Assembly (NCBI GenBank): GCA_023488865.1
Contig: JAMDDG010000363.1
Span: 1-5,183, forward strand
DNA from: Bacteroidota bacterium
GTDB lineage: Bacteria > Bacteroidota > Bacteroidia > Bacteroidales > Prolixibacteraceae
Direction of reading: 5' to 3'
DNA length: 5,183 nt
Part shown: positions 1 to 4,835 of the stretch, piece by piece
How the letters are laid out: the number at the start of each line of letters is the position of its first letter
Position numbering within the stretch: position 1 is the first letter of the stretch
The notes under the pieces: model-generated
What the model was told of the DNA's origin: nothing
Databases searched by the model: none
Seen by the model: the letters and a program-made list of their open reading frames with translations, nothing else
Made by a program: the position numbers and the translations under genes

Positions 1-642
1 ACCGAAGCAGGTGTAGGCGTAATAATTGACACCGTAACAATTAGCAGGCAAACTTATCAGCGAATGCTGACATGGGTAATCAATAAAGTTGCCAAAGTGA
101 TTGAATTTGTTGTTTTGCTTACCATAGGCTTTTTCTGGATGCATAACATTTTGCTTTCGCTGCTTGGAGTGTCATTGTTAGTATTTGCCAATGATTTCGT
201 AACCATGTCACTGGCAACCGACAACGTGAAACATACAAGCAATCCAAACAAATGGAACGTAAAAGAGAATATTCTGGCATCACTTATTCCCGCACTGTGT
301 TATGTTTTAGGAGACATCCTTGTAATCCTGGCAGGTAAATATTATTTTCATTTACAATGGAATGAACTAACAACACTCGTAATGCTGAGTCTTATATTTA
401 ACAGTCAATTCAGGGTGCTGATCGTAAGGGAAAGAAAACATTTCTGGTCATCTCTTCCTGGTAAAGGATTACTTATATCCAGCTCATCAGCTATCATCGT
501 GTTTGCACTCGTAGCAATATCCGGCATCCTTGTTCCTCCTCTAAACCTGCCAGTAGTTCTCACTATTTTTGGATTCTCAGCTCTTTTTACGCTCGGCATT
601 GATTTTCCGAAATACTACCTGTTCAAAAAATTTGGATTATAA
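1..642 (+). CDS. P-type ATPase, proton-efflux (plasma-membrane H+-ATPase) class, C-terminal part (5' truncated by window)
   Basis: The frame is open from base 1, so the gene begins upstream; 213 residues are visible. The fragment starts in the hinge after the P domain (EAGVGV, then SRQTYQRM leading into a membrane helix) and continues as the C-terminal transmembrane bundle, roughly residues 33-47, 49-66, 88-108, 115-135, 150-170 and 180-200. Residues 63-77 (ANDFVTMSLATDNVK) match the M6 region of plasma-membrane H+-ATPases, where the Asp in the ND pair (here D65) is the proton-binding residue; the NPNKW sequence after it and VRERKHFWSS later also fit bacterial members. The family pumps protons out of the cytoplasm using ATP. 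There is no long C-terminal regulatory tail like that of plant or fungal enzymes. The phosphorylation DKTGT site lies outside the window, so ion specificity is inferred from M6 alone; a different cation is possible. The next gene starts 44 bases downstream on the same strand. Confidence 0.85.
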   Translation, partial: TEAGVGVIIDTVTISRQTYQRMLTWVINKVAKVIEFVVLLTIGFFWMHNILLSLLGVSLLVFANDFVTMSLATDNVKHTSNPNKWNVKENILASLIPALCYVLGDILVILAGKYYFHLQWNELTTLVMLSLIFNSQFRVLIVRERKHFWSSLPGKGLLISSSSAIIVFALVAISGILVPPLNLPVVLTIFGFSALFTLGIDFPKYYLFKKFGL

Positions 643-686
643 AGACTGGCTTGAAGAATGAAACATGATTATAAAACGCAGAAGCA

Positions 687-2135
687 ATGACAGCTAAAAA
701 ATCGCTCACGATCGTTCAAATGAACGACACCCATGCTTATCTTGATATCCACCAGGAGATGTTCTGGAAGGGCGACCATGCCGTTTACCGCCAGACCGGA
801 GGTTACGCCCGTATCGCCACTATTGTAAAGCAAATTAGGACTGAAAGTCTTGGAAGTTGTCTCTTTTGCGACTGCGGCGATACCCTGCATGGCACGTATC
901 CTGCATTGCAGACACAAGGACAGGCTATGATTCCTATCTTAAATTCATTGGGGATTGATGCCATGACCGCTCATTGGGAATTTGCTTATGGCCCTGAGAT
1001 TTTTAACCAGCGGGTTGCAGAACTTAACTATCCGATGCTGGCAAATAATATCTTTGATAAAGTGACAAAGAAGCCGGTTTTTCAGCCATATTTCATTAAA
1101 GAGATTGGAGGATTAAAAATTGGACTTATAGGGATTGCCTCAACCATTGTGGACAAGACTATGCCGCCATCATACAGCGAAGGGATATACTTTACCTTGG
1201 GTAAAGATGAACTTCCGCCGATTATTGATTTGCTGCGCATTGATGAAAAGTCAGACTTGATTGTCCTGGTCTCGCATCTGGGTTTCACTCAGGATATGAA
1301 GCTTTTATCTGAAGTACAAGGCATAGATGTTTGTCTCAGCGGCCATACCCATAACCGGCTTTACAAACCGGTTCTTATCGGGAAAACGATTTTAATGCAA
1401 TCAGGATGCCATGGTTCTTTTTTGGGACGTTTGGATCTGGTAATAGTTGACGGACAAATTACTGATTATCAGCATCGGCTGATTGAGGTTGAAGCAGTCG
1501 TACAACCTGACCCTATAGTAGCTGAACTGGTAAAGCATGCCCTCGCACCTTACAAGAATGAACTCGCAGAGATCGTTGGAGAAACAGCTACAGCGCTCAA
1601 CCGGGGAACAACCCTGGAAACTACTATGGACAATTTCCTGCTTCAGGCATTGCTCGAAAGCACGGGCGCACAACTGGCATTTTCGAATGGCTGGCGCTAC
1701 GGCGCTCCAATAGTCCCGGGTCAAATTACCTTGAATGACCTTTACAACATGATTCCCATGAATCCGCCTGTCTCAACCGTAGAGTTAACGGGAGAGGAAA
1801 TCAAGGCAATGTTGGAGGAGAATCTCGAAAGGACGTTTTCGTGCGATCCGTATAATCAAATGGGAGGATATGTCAAGCGTTGTCTAGGTCTCAATGTTTA
1901 CTTTAAGATAGAAAATCCTTTGGGCAACCGTATTCAAAAACTATTTGTTGGCAATGAAGAGGTGCAGCCCGACCAATATTACACAGCGGCATTCGTCACG
2001 ATGCAGGGAGTCCCTCAGAAATACGGCCGCAATCGTGAAAACCGGTCAGAAAGGATTATTGATACAATGAGGAAATATCTGGCAAAGCATCGCCCTGTTC
2101 ATGCAGAACTCAGGGGAACATTTGTTGCGGTATAA
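687..2135 (+). CDS. SoxB-like metallophosphoesterase / 5'-nucleotidase-family protein, apparently cytosolic
   Basis: This is a complete 482-residue two-domain protein. The N-terminal calcineurin-like metallophosphoesterase domain (about 7-265) shows the ordered metal-binding motifs NDTH (D14, H16), CGDT (D65), HWEF (H96-W97), SHLG (H197) and GHTH (H220, H222). The C-terminal 5'-nucleotidase domain (about 295-465) has NGWRYG (R337), VELTGEEI and GNRI. HWEF replaces the GNHEFD motif of classical 5'-nucleotidases, and this change is typical of SoxB, the di-manganese thiosulfohydrolase that releases sulfate from carrier-bound sulfonate. The start is fixed by an in-frame TAA at 672-674, and only six residues precede the first strand, so there is no Tat or Sec signal, unlike periplasmic SoxB. 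No soxYZ, soxA or soxX is visible. The adjacent DsrE gene suggests a cytosolic sulfur-carrier partner (inference). A nucleotide or sugar-phosphate phosphatase activity is the alternative. The family is sure; the substrate is not. Confidence 0.87.
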   Translation: MTAKKSLTIVQMNDTHAYLDIHQEMFWKGDHAVYRQTGGYARIATIVKQIRTESLGSCLFCDCGDTLHGTYPALQTQGQAMIPILNSLGIDAMTAHWEFAYGPEIFNQRVAELNYPMLANNIFDKVTKKPVFQPYFIKEIGGLKIGLIGIASTIVDKTMPPSYSEGIYFTLGKDELPPIIDLLRIDEKSDLIVLVSHLGFTQDMKLLSEVQGIDVCLSGHTHNRLYKPVLIGKTILMQSGCHGSFLGRLDLVIVDGQITDYQHRLIEVEAVVQPDPIVAELVKHALAPYKNELAEIVGETATALNRGTTLETTMDNFLLQALLESTGAQLAFSNGWRYGAPIVPGQITLNDLYNMIPMNPPVSTVELTGEEIKAMLEENLERTFSCDPYNQMGGYVKRCLGLNVYFKIENPLGNRIQKLFVGNEEVQPDQYYTAAFVTMQGVPQKYGRNRENRSERIIDTMRKYLAKHRPVHAELRGTFVAV

Positions 2136-2181
2136 GAAGGAATAGTGCGACAACATTTATCATTAGAAAAGAGATAATACA

Positions 2182-2508
2182 ATGAGCAAAGTTAAAGGAA
2201 AGCCTATAATAGAGCCTGATACCAAAGATAAGAAAGGCGATCACAAAATTATAGTCGGGATTCCGGTAGCGCTTGAAAAGGCAGATGTAGTGTTCAATGT
2301 GTATCGCCATGTGAGTACAGGCAACCCTGTTAAAGTCCTCATCGCAGAGCTTATGAAACAGGGAGTGCAGATAGAAGAGTGCTCTGTTTCCATGAAAAAT
2401 CATCAGTGGGGCAATGGAGATTTGCTGCCTGGTGTTCAGGTCAATAATGGAGCCGTGGGCCGGTTAATTCAACTGGTGCAGGAAGGTTACGTACAAATTC
2501 AGCCGTAG
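2182..2508 (+). CDS. DsrE-family protein, small cytosolic, single cysteine
   Basis: The product has 108 residues and no signal peptide. After a charged, lysine-rich leader (1-20) comes a DsrE/DsrF-type alpha/beta fold: strand KIIVGIPVAL (22-31), a helix around 49-60 (PVKVLIAELMKQ), strand VQIEEC (62-67), then the DLLPGVQVNNGAVGRLIQL stretch (80-98) and the closing EGYVQIQP. These last two blocks are characteristic of DsrE-family proteins annotated in many bacteria. The only cysteine, C67, sits at the end of a strand in a loop with S68 and S70, the place where sulfur-carrying DsrE relatives hold their persulfide; this makes it the candidate sulfur-binding residue (inference). The ATG follows an AAAAGAGA stretch that could serve as a weak ribosome binding site. 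It lies 46 bases after the SoxB-like gene and 34 bases before the thioredoxin gene, so co-transcription is likely. The sulfur-relay role is a family-based hypothesis. Confidence 0.8.
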   Translation: MSKVKGKPIIEPDTKDKKGDHKIIVGIPVALEKADVVFNVYRHVSTGNPVKVLIAELMKQGVQIEECSVSMKNHQWGNGDLLPGVQVNNGAVGRLIQLVQEGYVQIQP

Positions 2509-2542
2509 GTCTAAGCTAATAACAATTAAATCATTACAATTT

Positions 2543-3127
2543 ATGAGCTTTAAAACTTTTTATAGTGCAGTAAAAAAAAGAGGGCTAAGCGTTTTGCTTA
2601 TTAGCTTTCTTATTATCATTGTTTTCGTTCCGGATGCAAAGTCCTTGCTATTACAACAATTGGTTTCAGTTGGTTTATTTAAAGCGGAAATAAAGAAAAA
2701 TGGGGTAAATAATTTACCTCAAACGGCTTCCTTTTCCTTTACAAATTCAGCAGGCATAACTGTTACTACAGCCGGGTTAAAAGGTAAGGTTGTATTCATT
2801 AATTTTTGGGCATCCTGGTGTCCGCCATGCCGTGCCGAAATGCCTTCCTTAGATGAGTTGTACAAGAAACTGCAAAATGATGACAGGTTTGTTTTTCTTT
2901 TTATTAACGAAGATGAAGACAAGTCAAAAGCGATAAAGTATCTTGAAAAAAATCATTTTACTATTCCTTTATACAGCCGCTTAGGAGACGTGCCCAATGA
3001 AATTTTCAGTGGAACTTTGCCCACCACGGTTGTTATTGACAAAGACGGGAAAGTGGTATTAAAGCATGAAGGCTTGGCGGGTTATAACACCGATGCTTTT
3101 ATCAGGCAATTAAAAGACCTGTTATAA
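2543..3127 (+). CDS. TlpA/ResA-type membrane-anchored thiol:disulfide oxidoreductase
   Basis: The product has 194 residues. An N-terminal positively charged stretch (K11, K12, R13) and a hydrophobic segment (about 15-30) form a membrane anchor or uncleaved signal. The thioredoxin-like domain (about 58-194) has strand KVVFINFWASW, the active site C93-P-P-C96 (WCPPCRAEMP), and the cis-proline motif TLPTT with P160, all expected of a working TlpA/ResA protein. Such proteins face the periplasm and usually reduce disulfides, for example in cytochrome c maturation, or deal with oxidised thiols. The ATG is preceded by an AT-rich leader (TTACAATTT), normal for Bacteroidota, and no Shine-Dalgarno site is seen. 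It follows the DsrE gene after 34 bases and is followed by a terminator candidate, which makes it the likely last gene of its unit. Near sulfur-handling genes it could supply electrons to, or take them from, thiol carriers; this is inference. Confidence 0.92.
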   Translation: MSFKTFYSAVKKRGLSVLLISFLIIIVFVPDAKSLLLQQLVSVGLFKAEIKKNGVNNLPQTASFSFTNSAGITVTTAGLKGKVVFINFWASWCPPCRAEMPSLDELYKKLQNDDRFVFLFINEDEDKSKAIKYLEKNHFTIPLYSRLGDVPNEIFSGTLPTTVVIDKDGKVVLKHEGLAGYNTDAFIRQLKDLL

Positions 3128-3138
3128 AAGCCAGATTG

Positions 3139-3168
3139 CATTGCTGTTTCGTCAGTAAATGTTTTTTT
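3139..3168 (+). terminator. Rho-independent terminator candidate after tlpA-like gene
   Basis: It begins 12 bases after the TAA of the thioredoxin gene. CATT, G, CTG (3139-3146) pairs with CAG, T, AATG (3153-3161) with one bulged A at 3157 and one G-T pair, around a six-base loop TTTCGT. Seven T residues follow directly (3162-3168). The stem is short and only moderately GC-rich, so the strength is uncertain, but stem position, T-run and location agree. Folding was done by eye. Confidence 0.5.
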
Positions 3169-3314
3169 ACAACTACAAATAGAAGTTTTCATGTCTTTAT
3201 CGTTGTGCTTATACACGGCCTGATGATAAAATATTTTAACAACGAAATACAACATTGGAAACCATGACTGACAGGAAGTACAAAAAAAAACTGATTAAAA
3301 GTAGTTGGGTTCCC

Positions 3315-3343
3315 TTGTTGAAAAAAATAGTTGATTAGCTTTG
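3315..3343 (+). promoter_or_regulatory. Bacteroidota-type sigma promoter (-33 TTG / -7 TAnnTTTG)
   Basis: TAGCTTTG at 3336-3343 fits the Bacteroidota primary-sigma -7 consensus TAnnTTTG at every fixed position. A TTG at 3315-3317 lies 18 bases upstream, close to the usual 19-21-base spacing of the -33 TTTG/TTG box. Transcription would start near 3347-3351, giving a leader of about 45 bases before the ATG at 3393. It is placed correctly to drive the hypothetical gene and perhaps the doxD-doxX-dsrE genes. The consensus is established for the phylum; use of this site is inferred. Confidence 0.5.
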
Positions 3344-3352
3344 CTGAAAATT

Positions 3353-3373
3353 AATTGGAAAACAATTCCAATT
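3353..3373 (+). promoter_or_regulatory. Perfect inverted repeat at the predicted transcript 5' end
   Basis: AATTGGAA (3353-3360) and TTCCAATT (3366-3373) are exact reverse complements separated by AACAA. In RNA the stem could extend by two U-G pairs. It lies 9 bases downstream of the -7 element, so it would either fold as a 5'-terminal hairpin of the mRNA (stability or start control) or act as a DNA operator for a dimeric repressor. No T-run follows, so it is not a terminator. It also argues against the TTG at 3372 as a start codon, since that TTG lies in the right arm. Confidence 0.45.
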
Positions 3374-3392
3374 GGTAAATGTTATTATATTA

Positions 3393-3779
3393 ATGCAAGA
3401 GATTTTAAAACATAGAAGTGGTAGTAGCAAAACATGGACAGTTCTGTTTTTAGGGCTGTTATTGCTTATCGCTCCTTGTTCTGTACGAAATTCCCTGCAA
3501 CATGCGTTAGGTGTAAAAACGACTAAAACACTTAATCCAAGCAAGACAACTATTCAACAAGCCACCGATTGTTGTGTCACATACAGTCAGGCAGAGATTG
3601 TAAACGTACAGCTTGTTAAAGAAAATCTTAAATTCAAATCTTTTGCAACGGGTATAAATCAATTTTCAAATTTCTCCATTGATCGTCCGGCTTTTTTCAA
3701 TCTCTTAAATTCTGAAAATAAAAGCAAGAAAGATATTCCTCTTTACATTTTATATAAAAGATTAAAGTACATGATTTGA
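3393..3779 (+). CDS. Hypothetical protein with one hydrophobic segment and PCSVRN motif (Bacteroidota-type)
   Basis: The product has 128 residues if the ATG at 3393 is used. An in-frame TTG at 3372 would add seven residues but falls inside the hairpin, so the ATG is preferred. A basic N-terminus (K6, H7, R8, K13) precedes one hydrophobic segment (about 15-28), directly followed by APCSVRNSLQHALGV (27-41). The rest is polar and threonine- and asparagine-rich, with a CC pair (C60, C61), and ends in IPLYILYKRLKYMI. The hydrophobic segment could be a signal peptide or an inner-membrane anchor; the cysteine at 29 is preceded by AP and is not a standard lipobox. From memory, short Bacteroidota proteins with a PCxVRN motif and a PLYILY-type ending exist without known function, so this is probably a real gene. 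It has its own promoter candidate and precedes the dox genes by 58 bases. No function is assigned. Confidence 0.65.
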   Translation: MQEILKHRSGSSKTWTVLFLGLLLLIAPCSVRNSLQHALGVKTTKTLNPSKTTIQQATDCCVTYSQAEIVNVQLVKENLKFKSFATGINQFSNFSIDRPAFFNLLNSENKSKKDIPLYILYKRLKYMI

Positions 3780-3806
3780 TTTTACATCACTCCGTTAAAA
3801 TCAAAT
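3774..3806. repeat. 11-bp perfect inverted repeat between hypothetical gene and doxD
   Basis: ATTTGATTTTA (3774-3784) and TAAAATCAAAT (3796-3806) are exact reverse complements with an 11-base loop. The left arm contains the TGA stop of the hypothetical gene (3777-3779). Only one pair in the arm is G-C. A short CTTTT (3811-3815) follows a few bases later, so it could be a weak terminator, a 3'-end stabilising stem, or an operator for the dox genes. Confidence 0.45.
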
Positions 3807-3837
3807 AAATCTTTTAGTATAAAAAATATCCATTAAA

Positions 3838-4239
3838 ATGCATAATCAAAAATTAGTGCAGTCATATAATTTGGCAGGACTTTTCACGCTATCCTTACGC
3901 CTGGTTGTAGGATGGACCTATTTCTCAGCTTTTTGGAGAAGACTGATATTAACCAACAAATTAGATCCGGAAGCATTGGGCTACATTGGTGAAAAGTTCA
4001 ACAATTTTATGCCCAATGCACTGGGCATAAAGCCAGTCATCGAATACCTTGTAATAAATCCTGAAACCTTATGGTGGGCTATGGCGATTTTCACTATTAT
4101 AGAAGGAGTTGTCGGGCTATTTTTCATGTTTGGATTATTTACAAGACTCATGAGTGTTGGCGTTTTTGGTTTGGCCATGGGAATACTGTTAGGTTCCGGT
4201 TGGATAGGGATTTATCTGCATTTCCAACGGAAAACATAG
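3838..4239 (+). CDS. doxD: DoxD-like TQO small subunit, truncated (5' part of broken doxDA gene)
   Basis: The product has 133 residues, of which 1-124 read as a DoxD domain: FTLSLRLVVGWTYFSAFWRR (16-35), YIGEKFNNFMPNALGIKP (49-66), LWWAMAIFTIIEGVVGLF (78-95), FGLFTRLMSVGVF (98-110) and LLGSGWIG (117-124). DoxD is a membrane part of thiosulfate:quinone oxidoreductase (TQO), which couples thiosulfate oxidation to quinone reduction. In the fused DoxD-DoxA proteins known from Bacteroidota, GSGWIG is followed by the remaining DoxD helices and then a DoxA domain, in all over 300 residues. Here it runs into IYLHFQRKT and a stop, and a DoxA tail continues in another frame. About half of the protein is missing, so this is an internal deletion with frameshift, not just a point error. 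The ATG follows an A-rich leader (CATTAAA). A truncated membrane protein may still be made, but TQO activity is unlikely. Confidence 0.8.
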   Translation: MHNQKLVQSYNLAGLFTLSLRLVVGWTYFSAFWRRLILTNKLDPEALGYIGEKFNNFMPNALGIKPVIEYLVINPETLWWAMAIFTIIEGVVGLFFMFGLFTRLMSVGVFGLAMGILLGSGWIGIYLHFQRKT

Positions 4240-4415
4240 AGAACGTATATGTGGCAAAAGTGAAACCCGGAAAACATAGTTTAATCATTCCTTTAGGGGC
4301 AAAAGCTACCATCACGATTAAAGATGAACGATTATCAGCTTTGCCCTCAGGACAATATCAGATGAAACTAACTGATATTAGCGGTGCCACATGGAGCGAA
4401 TTAATAAAAATTTAA
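4209..4415 (+). pseudogene. doxA: DoxA domain remnant (3' part of broken doxDA gene)
   Basis: This frame, displaced by -1 relative to the DoxD frame, encodes about 68 residues ending at TAA 4413-4415. It contains VYVAKVKPGKHSLIIPLGAKA, which I break as VYVAKVKPGK and HSLIIPLGAKA, then LSALPSGQYQMKLTDISG and TWSELIKI. This matches the C-terminal half of the DoxA domain of TQO as I know it, a soluble beta-rich domain exposed outside the membrane. The front half of DoxA is absent. There is no good start: the open frame extends upstream to an ATG at 4071, but that stretch is only the DoxD gene read out of frame; a GTG at 4251 would give a 54-residue fragment. The join with DoxD lies between about 4205 and 4236. 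No classical -1 slippery heptamer is visible there, so recoding is not favoured. doxX follows after nine bases. Confidence 0.75.
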
Positions 4416-4424
4416 ATCAAAAAA

Positions 4425-4835
4425 ATGGAATCAAAAACAGTTAATATAAATCAAAATTCGGTAGCGGTATTCAGAATCTTATTAAGTCTGATATTTATTG
4501 TTGCAAGTATCAACCACTTGTTCAATGTTGAAAAAGTGATTGACAAAATCAACCAGGCCAGATTCAAAGAGTTAGCCTTTATATTGGGCAATCCTGAATT
4601 TTCCGTCATTGCTTCGGGGATTGCCATGCTAATTGCAGGTATTGCTTTAATGATCGGGTTCAGAACAAAATATGCGTCTATCATTTTAGCCCTGATACTT
4701 GTGCCTATCACAATTACCATTCAGGTTGGACAAATGTCAACCATTGGCCCTTTATTTAAAAATGTAGCAATCTTTGGAGGGTTAATATTTTTTATAATGA
4801 ACAATTTCAATAACCATAAAAGTATAAAAGCATGA
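4425..4835 (+). CDS. doxX: DoxX-family four-helix membrane protein
   Basis: The product has 136 residues and four hydrophobic segments, roughly 12-32 (VAVFRILLSLIFIVASINHL), 60-78, 83-100 and 108-126. Family marks are the FRILLSLIFIVAS start with N30-H31 after it, the GFRTKYAS loop (78-85) between helices 2 and 3, and FKNVAIFGGLIFF (111-123) in helix 4, like the FKN(L/V)A..GG pattern of DoxX proteins. DoxX proteins are inner-membrane proteins of poorly known biochemistry; some are tied to thiol or oxidative stress, and the family is related to DoxD. The ATG follows AAATCAAAAAA, a typical A-rich Bacteroidota start. It begins nine bases after the DoxA remnant and its TGA overlaps the next ATG, showing translational coupling with the exported DsrE-family gene. 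The gene symbol is a family name only, since many distinct proteins share it. Confidence 0.82.
   Translation: MESKTVNINQNSVAVFRILLSLIFIVASINHLFNVEKVIDKINQARFKELAFILGNPEFSVIASGIAMLIAGIALMIGFRTKYASIILALILVPITITIQVGQMSTIGPLFKNVAIFGGLIFFIMNNFNNHKSIKA

Larger units (their letters stand above)
3128..3392. other. Intergenic region between thioredoxin gene and hypothetical gene
   Basis: No convincing gene is seen on either strand. The stretch is AT-rich and contains the terminator (3139-3168), a perfect 12-base palindrome TAAAATATTTTA (3227-3238), a 24-codon lysine-rich ORF (3264-3338) judged probably meaningless, the promoter candidate (3315-3343) and the hairpin (3353-3373). It marks the break between two transcription units. 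Confidence 0.6.

Noticed and set aside
1353..1374. AACCGG/CCGGTT inverted repeat inside the SoxB-like gene.
   Set aside because: It is short, lies within coding sequence, and has no link to a start or stop.
405..2403. Several minus-strand open frames of 60-107 codons across the left half.
   Set aside because: They lie opposite genes with strong family evidence and show no motif of their own; they are antisense shadows.
3264..3338. A 24-codon lysine-rich ORF (MTDRKYKKKLIK... ending at TAG) upstream of the promoter.
   Set aside because: It has no recognisable motif, overlaps the -7 promoter element, and its lysines come from a poly-A run; it is likely chance.
3372..3392. TTG at 3372 as start of the hypothetical protein.
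   Set aside because: It lies in the right arm of the hairpin; the ATG at 3393 is a better codon and leaves a suitable leader.
3973..4028. Competing stem-loops in doxD: GCATTGGGC (3973-3981) with GCCCAATGC (4011-4019), or ATGCCCA (4009-4015) with TGGGCAT (4022-4028), like an attenuator.
   Set aside because: The region encodes well-conserved DoxD residues (NALGIKP), so the repeats are explained by coding; no leader peptide or T-run is present.
4200..4240. Programmed -1 frameshift joining DoxD to DoxA.
   Set aside because: No XXXYYYZ slippery site in the right phase is visible, and a joined product would still lack the middle half of the family protein.
4071..4415. The whole open frame 4071-4415 as a 114-residue protein starting at ATG 4071.
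   Set aside because: Its first 45 or so residues are the conserved DoxD gene read out of frame; only the part from about 4209 is family-like, as a DoxA remnant.
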